Assembly (NCBI RefSeq): GCF_029167105.1
Contig: NZ_JARFML010000012.1
Span: forward strand, 1-64,000
Direction of reading: 5' to 3'
DNA length: 64,000 bases
Source of the DNA: Bradyrhizobium yuanmingense
GTDB taxonomy: Bacteria; Pseudomonadota; Alphaproteobacteria; Rhizobiales; Xanthobacteraceae
Of the stretch, positions 51,081 to 59,610 are shown piece after piece (positions within the stretch are counted from its first letter, which is position 1; the number at the start of each line of letters is the position of its first letter). A model generated the notes under the pieces. The model saw only the letters and a list, made by a program, of their open reading frames with translations, was not told where the DNA came from and made no database searches. The position numbers and the translations under genes are program-made.

Positions 51081-51557
51081 CGGCTGCGGCTGCAGGTCGC
51101 GAATCTCGTCATCCTTGGTGTTTGCCTTGCGCGGAAAATCCTCCGGCCAAGACACCGAGGTCTGATCCTCGAACAGAGCGAGGAGCAGACACGCGCCCTC
51201 TGCAAAGGTCGATCCGTCTTCGAGGCCGAGCGCATGCGACCACGCACCGGGCATCGGCTGGCGCACGTCGAGCACCGCGATCGCGGGTCCCCACCACCAG
51301 GCCGGCGCCGGCGAGCGCTCGTCCTCGGGCACGGCGAGCCAGCGGGCGAACTCGTTCACCACGCGCTCGAATTGCAGGCTTGCGGCCTGATGCATTCGCT
51401 CGGTGCTCCTTGTCGCGCCTGAAACCAGGCCGATGCGCGCACTCGGTCGTGGTCGTGAAGTTTTGAAGAACGGCGTCTCTCGGAGGCCGTATGCCGGCCC
51501 ATCGGGGCCATACCACAAGCAAGCGACGGCCGGAGAAGCGGCCGGCGCGGCTGTCAT
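51054..51557 (-). CDS. Hypothetical protein downstream of galE
   Basis: 167 residues, no signal or membrane segment, tryptophan-rich in the middle (APAWWWGPAIAVLDVRQPMPG) with an acidic C-terminus (KDDEIRDLQPQPSDDSAFQP). No family recognised. It is the last gene of the leftward polysaccharide operon (60 bp after galE). ATG 51557 follows GAAGAGAC. The last 27 bp overlap the end of the GAF-GGDEF-EAL gene on the other strand. Coding status is moderately supported by codon style. Confidence 0.5.
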   Translation of the reverse strand: MTAAPAASPAVACLWYGPDGPAYGLRETPFFKTSRPRPSARIGLVSGATRSTERMHQAASLQFERVVNEFARWLAVPEDERSPAPAWWWGPAIAVLDVRQPMPGAWSHALGLEDGSTFAEGACLLLALFEDQTSVSWPEDFPRKANTKDDEIRDLQPQPSDDSAFQP

Positions 51558-51616
51558 AGTCTCTTCATTCTCTTTAGCGGTTGAAGGTGCCCACCGGCAA
51601 GGAGCAATATGGCTGC

Positions 51617-52609
51617 CTAACGGGGCCTGAACGGATGCGCCTTCTGGTGCCAGGCCCAGGCCGTGCGGACGATTGTCGGCAGGTCGGAGTGACGCGGCAC
51701 GAAGTTCAGCACCTTTCTGGCAGCAGAGGGATCGGCGACCAGAAAGGTGGGATCGCCGGCGCGGCGCGGCTTGATCGTGTGCGGCACCTCGCGCCCGGTC
51801 TCCTGCCTGATGGCGTCGAGGATCTCGCGCACGGAAAAGCCGGAGCCGGTGCCGAGATTGAAGCTGCCGCCGGCATGGCCTTGCTCCAGAAGCCTCAAGG
51901 CTGCCACATGCGCCGCCGCAAGGTCCGTGACGTGGATGTAGTCGCGGATCGCGGTGCCGTCGGGCGTGTCGTAATCGTCGCCGAACACCGCGAACTCGAC
52001 ATGACCCTGAAGCGCCATCATCGCGCGGGGAATGAGGTGGGTTTCGTTGTCGCGCAGCTCGCCGATGCCGCCGGCCGGATCGGCGCCGCTGGCGTTGAAA
52101 TAGCGCAGGCAGAACGCGCCGAAGCCATAGGCCGTGCGGTAGTCGGCGAGCATGCGCTCGATCATCAATTTGGACGCGCCGTAAGGATTGATCGGCGCGC
52201 AAGGAAAGTCTTCCGGCAGTGCCTTGGAATCGGCGTTGCCGTAGACGGCGCCGGTCGAGGAGAACACGATGCGATGGCAGCCCGCGTTGCGCATCGCCTG
52301 CAGCAGCGACAGCGTGCCCTGGACGTTGTTGATGTAATATTTCTGCGGGTCGGTCATGGATTCCCCGACGAGGCTCGCCGCCGCGAAATGCATCACCGCC
52401 GCGATTTTGTGGTCGGCGAAGGCGCGCGCCAGGGCCGCGCCGTCGAGCAGGTCGCCCGTCACCAGCGGGCCGGATACGAAGCTGCGATGACCTGTCGAGA
52501 GATTGTCATAGACGACGGGCTGATAGCCGGCGGCGGACAATGCGCGGCAGGCATGCGAGCCAATATAGCCAGCGCCCCCGGTGACGAGGACGGTCGGTCG
52601 GTCGGTCAT
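51617..52609 (-). CDS. galE: UDP-glucose 4-epimerase
   Basis: 330-residue extended SDR. NAD motif TGGAGYIGSHACR (about 9-21), SSTGAVYGNAD (catalytic Ser/Thr about 117) and YGASKLMIE (catalytic YxxxK about 141). It interconverts UDP-glucose and UDP-galactose, feeding galactose units into surface polysaccharide; in rhizobia such genes are named exoB. It begins 19 bp after the WecB-like gene in the operon that starts with the Wzz-like gene. Confidence 0.92.
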   Translation of the reverse strand: MTDRPTVLVTGGAGYIGSHACRALSAAGYQPVVYDNLSTGHRSFVSGPLVTGDLLDGAALARAFADHKIAAVMHFAAASLVGESMTDPQKYYINNVQGTLSLLQAMRNAGCHRIVFSSTGAVYGNADSKALPEDFPCAPINPYGASKLMIERMLADYRTAYGFGAFCLRYFNASGADPAGGIGELRDNETHLIPRAMMALQGHVEFAVFGDDYDTPDGTAIRDYIHVTDLAAAHVAALRLLEQGHAGGSFNLGTGSGFSVREILDAIRQETGREVPHTIKPRRAGDPTFLVADPSAARKVLNFVPRHSDLPTIVRTAWAWHQKAHPFRPR

Positions 52610-52628
52610 ATCGTATTCTGCTCTTCTC

Positions 52629-53432
52629 TTAGCGGAGGGGGCGGTTGCGGCTGAAGAGAAGATAGAGCGCGCGGGGGTTGGTGGTCAAATAACGCCAGAG
52701 CAGACGGCGCGGCTCGAGCAGGGTGCGCCAGGCCCATTCGAGCCCGATCTTCTGCATCCATTGCGGCGCGCGGGAACGACTGCCTGACAAGAAGTTGAAC
52801 AATCCGCCGGATGTCTTGATGACGCCAACATTGGTCAGATGCGGCGTGAATTCCTTCACGAATGCCTGTTCGTTGGGCACGCCGAGCGCGACCCACAGAT
52901 AGTCCGGCGCCAGGGCGTTGATCTCCTCGACCTTGGCACGCAGCGCCTCGCCGCGCAGATAGCCGTGGCTGTGCCCGACGATCTTGAGACGCGGATACAT
53001 TTTCTGGACGTTCGCGACCGCAGCGGCGTTCTCGGGCTCGCTTGCGCCGAACATGTAGAAGGTGCGGCCGGCGGCTTCGGCCTTGCGCGCGACGACGTGG
53101 AACAGGTCCGTGGTGGCAACACGCTCCGGCAGCGGGAACCAGGATTGCAGCCTCGAAGCGGCGACTAGCGGCTGACCGTCGGCATTGATCAGATCGGCGG
53201 CACGGAACAAGTGCTCGGTCTGCGGCTCGGTCGAGCAGCGCGCCAGCACCTCGCCATTGGCCGAGGTCAGGAACAGCGGACGGCCGATGCGATGGTCGGG
53301 ATTCGTCGCCTCGATCATGAAATCGGCGGTCTCTTCTACGTCGATCGCGGCCATGCGAAGTCCGCCGACGGTGATTCTCGGTACCTCGGCAGTTGCTGCC
53401 CGTCCGTCGAGGTTGACGCGGCGCTCAAGCAT
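52629..53432 (-). CDS. WecB/TagA/CpsF-family glycosyltransferase
   Basis: 267 residues. Family motifs: FLTSANGEVLAR (about 50), ADLINADGQPLVAASRL (about 80), MFGASEPENAAAVANVQKMYPRLKIVGHSHGY (about 128) and YLWVALGVPNEQAFVKEF (about 175). These enzymes add N-acetylmannosamine or related sugars to a lipid-linked acceptor at the cytosolic membrane face. Its start overlaps the Wzz-like gene by 8 bp, so translation is coupled. Basic C-terminus (YLLFSRNRPLR). Confidence 0.9.
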   Translation of the reverse strand: MLERRVNLDGRAATAEVPRITVGGLRMAAIDVEETADFMIEATNPDHRIGRPLFLTSANGEVLARCSTEPQTEHLFRAADLINADGQPLVAASRLQSWFPLPERVATTDLFHVVARKAEAAGRTFYMFGASEPENAAAVANVQKMYPRLKIVGHSHGYLRGEALRAKVEEINALAPDYLWVALGVPNEQAFVKEFTPHLTNVGVIKTSGGLFNFLSGSRSRAPQWMQKIGLEWAWRTLLEPRRLLWRYLTTNPRALYLLFSRNRPLR

Positions 53433-55794
53433 ATTGTCTGCCTCGTTGGCGCGTTTGCATTGCAGGGGTGAGCTCGTCGAGCACGACGCCGACGAGCTTG
53501 CGCTCGGCGGGGCCGAGCGCGGTCAGGATCTCTTCCAGGCTGTCGTTGACGTCGAGGCTGGTCGGCAGCACGGCCACTAGCGAGCCGATGTCCTCGAGTA
53601 GCTTGCGGCCGCCGGTCGCGAGCGGCACGGCCGGGCCGTCGAGGATCACGAGATCATAGCCGCCGGCGGAACGGGCCTGCGCAATCGCCTTGCGAATGGC
53701 ATCGGCGGCCTTGCCGGCGTCGCCTTCGGCGGCCGGCAGCACCGAGATGCCGTTGACCGTCTTGATCTCGCGCGCGTCCTTGCTGCCGATCGAGAGCCAG
53801 CCGAGCCTGCTCGGCTCGCTCTTGCCGGGACGGATGACCCTGTTCGTGAGCGAGCGCGCCTGATGGTCGGCATCGATCATCAGCACGCGGGCGCCGTCGC
53901 GTGCGGCCGCCAGCGCGAAGTTCAGCGCAGCCACGCTGCGGCCGCTGGTCTTGCCGGTGCCGACGAGCGCGACGACCGGCATCGCCTTGCCGCCCGCGCG
54001 CCGCGTCAGCGCTGCGCGCATGTCGCGCCAGGCGTTGAGCAAGCTCGTCATGGGAAAGCCGGGGCGCAGCGTCGGCCAACCCAGCCGCGTGAGATCGACG
54101 CCGCCGCCGGTGGGAAGTATGGCGCCGAGCGTATGGATGACGTCGGCCTCCTGGAAGCGTGCGATCAGCGGCTTCTCGATCATTGGCTGCTCGACCATTG
54201 AAGGCTGCAGCGGGGGCGCGGCAAGTTCCGGCATCGACGGCGCAGCTTCAGGAGCGCGCGGGGCCTGCGGCGGTTGAGCAATCTCAGCAGCCGGCGCGAG
54301 TCCCGGTGCTCGGGACGCCTGTGGCGCCGGCGAGCGCTCACGCCGGGCGGGTGCCGGCGTCGCAGGTGCGCCGGCGAACAGCAGGTCCGCCACAACGAAC
54401 CAGCTCGATGCCGCGATCGCCCCGAAGATGAAGCCGATCATGGCGAACAGGCTCATGGCGGGCGGGAACGAGCGCCGCTGCGGCACCGTCGCCTCGCCGA
54501 TGACGCGGGCGGCCGAGGTATTCAGGCTCTCCTGCTCCTCAGTTTCGCGGGAGCGCTTGAGAAAGGACTGATAGACGTCGCGGCTGGCATCGGCTTCGCG
54601 CTCGAGTTCGCGCAGGCGCACGGCGGCCTGGCTGAGCTGGACGCTCTGCCGCTTCTGCGCTTCCAGCGCGCGGTTGAGCGAGGCTTCGAAATCGCGGGCG
54701 CGCGTCAGATCGTTCTTGGCGGACTGGGCGAAGCGGTCGATCTCCTCGTTGATGGTGCGCTTGAGGTCCTCGACCTGCTTCTCGGTCTGGCGCAGCGCCG
54801 GATGGCGCGGGCCGAGCTCACCGGCCTGCTCCGCATATTTCTTCCGGGCGTCGGCATATTGCGCGCGCAAATTCGCAATGGTCGGCGATTGCAGCGCCTC
54901 CGGAATCGCGCCGGCATCGGCAGCGGTGCGGCGGCTCGCCTCGATCTGGTCGAGCCGCGCCTGCGCGTCCATCGTCGCCGCGCGGGCCGCGGAGAGCCGC
55001 TGGTTGCTGGCGGAGAGCTGCTGATCGCTGATCAGCGCATCCTGGGTGCCGACGAAATTGTTCTGGGCCTTGTAGGTCGCGAGCGCGGTCTCGGCGTTAC
55101 GCAGCCGGTCGCGCAGCTCCTTCAGACGGCTGGAGAGATCGTTGGTGGCGCGCCGTGCCGCCGAAGCCTGCGACTTGCGGGACTCGGCGAGATAGGCATT
55201 GGTCAGCGTGTTGGCGAGCATCGCCGCCTTGGCGGGATCCGTCGACCAGACCTCGATGTCGACGATGAAGCTCTTCTCGGTTTTGCGGATCGCGATGTGC
55301 TTGTTCAACGCATCGAGCGCCGCGAGCTCCACTTCCCTCTTCTCCGCAGCGGAGGGCGCGCGCGGTTGCAGGCCGATCAGGCCGAGCAACGACGACATCA
55401 GGCTCCCAGCCTCACCGCCTCCGAATTCCGGATCCTTGTCGAGGCCGGCCTGCTGGATCACCTGGAGCAGCACGCTGTTGGAGGTGATCAGGCGCGCCTG
55501 GCTCTCCACCACCATGGCCATGCCGGTGACGTCCTGGGCCCGGGGCGTGAGCTCGCGGTCGACGAGCTGAAGCTCGCGCGGGTCGACATAGAGCTGAGCG
55601 GTGGCGGTGTAGCGGGGCGTCACGCTCTTGCCGATGGTGACGGCAAGCGCCGCACCGAGCAGGGCGGCCGCGGCGATCGCGACCTTCCGCCGCCAGAGCA
55701 GATTGGCGAGTTCCAGCACGTTCAAACCGGCCTGAGGCTTCCGTTGCGCGGCCTCCGGTCCGGCTCGATCGATCGGCTGGTTATAATCAAGCAT
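53425..55794 (-). CDS. Wzz/BY-kinase-like polysaccharide co-polymerase with degenerate P-loop
   Basis: 789 residues. A Wzz domain has TM helices near 36-56 and 445-470, with a periplasmic coiled coil about 200-400 (SASNQRLSAARAATMDAQARLDQIEA). The C-terminal cytosolic part resembles bacterial tyrosine kinases: GARVLMIDADHQARS (Walker A' about 636) and GGYDLVILDGPAV (Walker B about 713). However, where GEGKST is expected the sequence is VGTGKTSGRSVAALNFA (about 605-620); the aligned P-loop lysine is Arg unless the upstream GTGKTS is used. The tail has one Tyr rather than a Tyr cluster. So kinase activity is doubtful. First gene of a leftward operon with wecB-like, galE and a hypothetical gene. 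Confidence 0.88.
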   Translation of the reverse strand: MLDYNQPIDRAGPEAAQRKPQAGLNVLELANLLWRRKVAIAAAALLGAALAVTIGKSVTPRYTATAQLYVDPRELQLVDRELTPRAQDVTGMAMVVESQARLITSNSVLLQVIQQAGLDKDPEFGGGEAGSLMSSLLGLIGLQPRAPSAAEKREVELAALDALNKHIAIRKTEKSFIVDIEVWSTDPAKAAMLANTLTNAYLAESRKSQASAARRATNDLSSRLKELRDRLRNAETALATYKAQNNFVGTQDALISDQQLSASNQRLSAARAATMDAQARLDQIEASRRTAADAGAIPEALQSPTIANLRAQYADARKKYAEQAGELGPRHPALRQTEKQVEDLKRTINEEIDRFAQSAKNDLTRARDFEASLNRALEAQKRQSVQLSQAAVRLRELEREADASRDVYQSFLKRSRETEEQESLNTSAARVIGEATVPQRRSFPPAMSLFAMIGFIFGAIAASSWFVVADLLFAGAPATPAPARRERSPAPQASRAPGLAPAAEIAQPPQAPRAPEAAPSMPELAAPPLQPSMVEQPMIEKPLIARFQEADVIHTLGAILPTGGGVDLTRLGWPTLRPGFPMTSLLNAWRDMRAALTRRAGGKAMPVVALVGTGKTSGRSVAALNFALAAARDGARVLMIDADHQARSLTNRVIRPGKSEPSRLGWLSIGSKDAREIKTVNGISVLPAAEGDAGKAADAIRKAIAQARSAGGYDLVILDGPAVPLATGGRKLLEDIGSLVAVLPTSLDVNDSLEEILTALGPAERKLVGVVLDELTPAMQTRQRGRQYA

Positions 55795-55995
55795 GATCCC
55801 CAGCTTTCATTCCAAGTGCCGCGGGCTGAGGGGTTACTCTCCGCTTTACGCCACGCACCCGGGATATAGGTGCCCAATCAACGCAACAGGGAAAATTAAC
55901 CATACTCATTGAGGGACTATTCACCGAAATGGCAAACAAAGCGTTTAAGCGCATGCCATCCCTCGGCGCGTCCCAGCGAGCGCTCCTTCCAGGAA

Positions 55996-56010
55996 TTAAC
56001 GGTTCGTTAC
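55996..56010 (+). promoter_or_regulatory. CtrA-like box upstream of the Wzz operon
   Basis: TTAA-N7-TTAC (TTAACGGTTCGTTAC) lies about 200 bp upstream of the Wzz-like gene, one mismatch from the CtrA consensus TTAA-N7-TTAA and sharing TTAAC-NN-TTCGTTA with the box at 13244. Confidence 0.3.
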
Positions 56011-56073
56011 CGCGCGCAGCATGGCCGCGAGCCGCCGCTCGTCCGGTGATGGGCCGCGCACGTGCCATCGCCG

Positions 56074-56874
56074 TCACTTCCTCCGCAGAATGACGTGATA
56101 GTCGCCGCGGCGGACGTCGGTCCCGCGCGGAAGCACGGCGTTGAGCACGGCGGCACCGGCGTCGACCAGGGCCGCAAACAGCGGCTTGCGCCGGCGCATC
56201 TCGGGATAGCGCGGACTTTCGACTTCACGACGATAGATCATCTCAAGGCCGTTGGCGGCCCCGAATGCTTCCAGCCGGGGCAGCGTCACCAGCGGATGAA
56301 AGAACGTCGGGAACGGCGGCTCGCCGGGCAGGCCGGCGTCCTTGATGCCGCGGATATGCCGGTAGAACCAGACGTGAAACCAGTGCGGCGAATATTTGGT
56401 GACGAACCCGGAGAGCGAGCGCGGATTGGGTGCGCCGATCAGGATCATCCCACCGCGCTTGAGCGCGTCCCGGAAATTCAGCAGCGCGGCGTCGACATGG
56501 GGCAGATGCTCGATCACGTTGTAGCAGATCACGAGATCGAAGGTCTCGCGGGCGAAGCTGTAGGTCTGGACGTCGCCGAGGATCGCCTCGTCGGCGTAGG
56601 TGTTGTTGCGGACCTGGTCCTCGTCGATGTCGACGACGGTGACCTTGCTGCGGCTCAGCAACTCCGGTGGCAGAACGCTGCACGAGCCGCCGCCCGCCTC
56701 ATAGATCGCGAGCCGGCCCTGCGGCAGCTCGCGGCCCAGCACGTCGTGGACGGCGAGCAGGCTGTCGCGGGCTTCGCCGGGAACGAGATCATGGAGCGCC
56801 TCGGCATATGGTGCAGCCGCGGGGAATTGGATCGCCGTGGCTGTCGCGAAATCGATCGGGGCTGGCTTGTTCAT
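56074..56874 (-). CDS. Class I SAM-dependent methyltransferase
   Basis: 266 residues. AdoMet-binding motif I is YEAGGGSCSVLP (about 58-69), VVDIDEDQVRNN is motif II, and YNVIEHLPHVDAALLNFRDALKRGGMILIGAPNP (about 117-150) is the classic VIEH region. It probably methylates a sugar or lipid-linked intermediate in the surface polysaccharide cluster, inferred from neighbours. Separated by 280 bp from the Wzz operon on the same strand, so it may have its own promoter. No membrane segment. Confidence 0.85.
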   Translation of the reverse strand: MNKPAPIDFATATAIQFPAAAPYAEALHDLVPGEARDSLLAVHDVLGRELPQGRLAIYEAGGGSCSVLPPELLSRSKVTVVDIDEDQVRNNTYADEAILGDVQTYSFARETFDLVICYNVIEHLPHVDAALLNFRDALKRGGMILIGAPNPRSLSGFVTKYSPHWFHVWFYRHIRGIKDAGLPGEPPFPTFFHPLVTLPRLEAFGAANGLEMIYRREVESPRYPEMRRRKPLFAALVDAGAAVLNAVLPRGTDVRRGDYHVILRRK

Positions 56875-57196
56875 GGATTCTAACCGCGCTTGTTCTATTC
56901 AAATTTACAGGAAAAAATGCGCTTGCCCGAAGAGCAAATCCGATGCCGCACCGTCTCACCGGTCGCAGTGCTTACGGCCCGGTTAATGCGCATGCGCATT
57001 AACTACGGTATTGTTCATGTTGGAGCGTTGTCGGCGCATGGACCGCCAATTGCAGCATGACGAGCAGCGAACTTGGTGGCTTTGTACCGCGCGGCAGCCG
57101 TTCATTCTGAGACGCATCTGTCCCGCGGCGATGTGCCGTCGTGGGACGCGCGATCGAAGCAGGGATTCTTCAATACATCTCGGACATCTAGACCTC
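56875..57196. other. 322-bp intergenic region with perfect palindrome
   Basis: Between the divergent methyltransferase and glycosyltransferase genes. A perfect 22-bp palindrome occupies 56982-57003, read GTTAATGCGCA then its complement. No further structure recognised. The glycosyltransferase frame continues upstream to 57011 but the added residues are not family-like. Confidence 0.6.
56982..57003. promoter_or_regulatory. Perfect 22-bp palindrome, putative operator
   Basis: GTTAATGCGCA followed directly by its reverse complement, with no spacer. It lies 108 bp upstream of the methyltransferase and 194 bp upstream of the glycosyltransferase start. No neighbour encodes an obvious regulator. 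Confidence 0.5.
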
Positions 57197-58225
57197 ATGA
57201 CATTGATCCCGACAGACCTGTCTGCGGCCCGGATCGCGGATGCCGTGCGCGATCCCAACCGGGAGATCGTGGCGAGCTCTCGCGTCATCGACCTGTCGGT
57301 CGGCATCATCGTCTGTGTTCCCTGCTTCCGTCGTCCGCAACACCTGCGCCTAACGCTGGAGTCGCTCGCGAACCAGCGCACTCCGCGTTCCTTTGCCGTC
57401 GTCATGGTCGAGAACGATGCGGTGCGGCGCGAAAGCGCGCCGGTTGCCGCGGAGTTTCTGGCCGCTGGAAGGCTCCAGGGCGTCTGCCTCGTCGAGAAGC
57501 GGCAGGGGAACTGCCAGGCGATCAATGCTGCCTTCGAGACGGCGCAGCAGCTGTTTCCCGCCGCCACCCGTTTCCTGATGATCGACGACGACGAGATCGC
57601 ATCAAGCGACTGGCTCGAGCTGATGGTCCGCACCGCGGAGGCGACCGGCGCCGACGTGGTCGGCGGGCCGGTGCTGCCGGTCTTCGACGACGACAGCAAG
57701 CCCTGGCTTTCGCGTCATCCCGCCTTCTGTCCCGCCTACGACTACAGCGGTGCGGTGCCGCTGATCTACGGCTGCGGCAATTGCCTGATCACGCGTGCCG
57801 CCTTCGAGCGGTTCGACCGTCCCGCGTTCGACCTGCGTTTCAATTTTCTCGGCGGCGGCGACTGCGATTTCTTCGTGCGGTGCCGTGACGCCGGCATGCT
57901 GTTCCACTGGACGGCGGAGGCCGTCATCACCGAGACCGTGCCGCGTAGCCGCACCAGCCTCGGCTGGATCGCAAAGCGCGGATTGCGCATCGGCGCGATC
58001 AATTATCGTGTGCAGTACAAGGCCGCCTCGAGCGCAGCAGCGCGGGCGCGGGTGTTTGCGCAGATGCTGGGCCGCTTGCCGCTGTCGCTGCTTCGCGCCG
58101 CCGCCTTGTTGCCGTCGTCGAAAGCCGTCGTCGCGATGCATCCGGTGATGGTTGCGTTCGGCGCCGCCCTGGCGTCCCTCGGCCTCGAGCCGAAGCCTTA
58201 CGAGGCCTCGAAGATCGCGTCCTGA
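57197..58225 (+). CDS. Glycosyltransferase family 2
   Basis: 342 residues. GT-A fold with IIVCVPCFRRPQHLRLTLESLANQ (about 36), AINAAFE, the DxD-type FLMIDDDEIASSDWLELM (about 122), and GCGNCLITRAAFERF (about 195) with the GGGDCDFFVRCRDAGM acceptor region (about 220). It transfers a sugar from a nucleotide donor to a growing polysaccharide at the cytosolic face. ATG 57197 is the first start giving a family-like N-terminus; the SD is weak. Tail to tail with the next glycosyltransferase gene with an 11-bp gap. Confidence 0.85.
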   Translation: MTLIPTDLSAARIADAVRDPNREIVASSRVIDLSVGIIVCVPCFRRPQHLRLTLESLANQRTPRSFAVVMVENDAVRRESAPVAAEFLAAGRLQGVCLVEKRQGNCQAINAAFETAQQLFPAATRFLMIDDDEIASSDWLELMVRTAEATGADVVGGPVLPVFDDDSKPWLSRHPAFCPAYDYSGAVPLIYGCGNCLITRAAFERFDRPAFDLRFNFLGGGDCDFFVRCRDAGMLFHWTAEAVITETVPRSRTSLGWIAKRGLRIGAINYRVQYKAASSAAARARVFAQMLGRLPLSLLRAAALLPSSKAVVAMHPVMVAFGAALASLGLEPKPYEASKIAS

Positions 58226-58236
58226 CGCGGCGGGAA

Positions 58237-59229
58237 CTAGATGCCGAAACGGGCGAGGGCGACCCGGATTGCCGAGCGTGGCAGCGATTTGAGCGACTGC
58301 CGGCCGATCATCGCGAGATAAGCGAACGCCTGGCGATACCTGCCGAAGCGGACCGCTTGCATCGCCGAGTAGGTGACGAGGTGAATCTCGGCGGCAAGGC
58401 GCAGCCCGGCCGTCATGTGCTCGGGCAATCTCGCCAGGATCAATCCGTCATCGAACACCCGGGCGATGGCCGGGAAGAAGTCCTTCGGCGTCCGGACCGC
58501 GGCGTTCATGGTGTTGGCCGTGTGAAGACGATAGTCGAGCAGCAGCTCTGGCGCGAACGCGAACTCCCCGATCGCAGCGAGGCGGCACCAGCAATGCCAG
58601 TCCTCGCAATATTTGAGGGACGTATCGAAGCCGCCGATGGCACGGAAAGCTTCCGCGCGTGCGAGCGCGATGCCGCCATTGACGATGAAATTGCCGGCGG
58701 CGAGCCGCGTCAGCACGTCTCCGGACGGCTTCCGGCGCCCCTTCAAGAGGCCGCGCCGGCCGATCTGGCGGCCTTCGCTGTCGATGGTGTTGTAATCGCC
58801 ATAGACGAGAACAGCGCGCGGCGCGCCACGCGCTGCAGCGAGCAGCGCCGCCACCGCGCCGGGGCGCAGGCGGTCGTCGGCATCGAGGAAGAGCAACCAC
58901 TCGCCGCTTGCCTGTCTTGCGCCGAGATTGCGTGCGGCCGATACGCCCGCGGAATCGTTGTGGAACAAGTGCAGCCGCGAGTCACGCATGCCGCGGACGA
59001 TCGCAACGGTTTCGTCGTCCGAGCCGTCGTCAACGACGATCACCTCGGTCACCTCGCGCTGCGCCAGTGCGCTGGCGAGCGTTTCGCCGACATAGGCCGC
59101 AACGTTCTTGGCGGGAATGACGACCGATACCGATGTGGTCGAGCCCGACGGCAGCGGCTGGCGTACCGCCGGAGCGACGCGTGTGGAGGCCGGCAAATCG
59201 AGTACGTCTTCGGCAATGATCTGGGCCAC
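58237..59229 (-). CDS. Glycosyltransferase family 2
   Basis: 330 residues. GT-A motifs: SVSVVIPAKNVAAYVGETLASALAQ (about 33), VIVVDDGSDDETVAIV (about 63), LLFLDADDRLRPGAVAALL (DxD, about 113) and YCEDWHCWCRLAAIG (ED acceptor-base region, about 205). Likely adds a hexose or acetamido sugar to the surface polysaccharide repeat. GTG start at 59229 with AAAGG upstream. A perfect CtrA-type box overlaps its leader. Monocistronic on the minus strand. Confidence 0.9.
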   Translation of the reverse strand: MAQIIAEDVLDLPASTRVAPAVRQPLPSGSTTSVSVVIPAKNVAAYVGETLASALAQREVTEVIVVDDGSDDETVAIVRGMRDSRLHLFHNDSAGVSAARNLGARQASGEWLLFLDADDRLRPGAVAALLAAARGAPRAVLVYGDYNTIDSEGRQIGRRGLLKGRRKPSGDVLTRLAAGNFIVNGGIALARAEAFRAIGGFDTSLKYCEDWHCWCRLAAIGEFAFAPELLLDYRLHTANTMNAAVRTPKDFFPAIARVFDDGLILARLPEHMTAGLRLAAEIHLVTYSAMQAVRFGRYRQAFAYLAMIGRQSLKSLPRSAIRVALARFGI

Positions 59230-59610
59230 GGTTCGCCTTTAATAGTCTGTTAACCAGAGCGCATCTTGCGGAATGGGTTGATGCGATCGATCTGCAACAT
59301 CGGCTGCGGATGATACCCACATTGCACCCGGATCGTTGCCGCGAAGGCGTGTGCCGGCGGAGTTTCGTCAATTAGCGTTAAGCCGCTGGCATTAAGCCTG
59401 TGGCAAAATTGGTAAGAGTGCGGAGCCGACCCCATGCGAGAATGCGCATCGGACTGCCGCGGATGGAATCCAGTGCCCGCAACGACATTCGAACACGATG
59501 CGATGGTCTTGAACCTGTTCTCCTCCGACATGCGTGTCGATCCGACAGGCGTGGGTCAGGACGTGGAGCTCTGCCTGCCTCTGCACCGGCCCCACCAGAT
59601 GGTTTGAGCC
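59230..59610. other. 381-bp intergenic region between GT2 and waaL-like gene
   Basis: Contains a CtrA-type TTAA-N7-TTAA box at 59239-59253 and a direct repeat of TTAAGCC at 59378-59396. A possible 79-codon frame at 59400 lacks support. No terminator or tRNA recognised. Confidence 0.4.
59239..59253 (-). promoter_or_regulatory. CtrA consensus box TTAA-N7-TTAA
   Basis: TTAATAGTCTGTTAA, an exact match to the alphaproteobacterial CtrA half-site pair, lying 10-24 bp upstream of the GTG start of the minus-strand glycosyltransferase. Binding there would most likely repress transcription of that gene. Confidence 0.4.
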
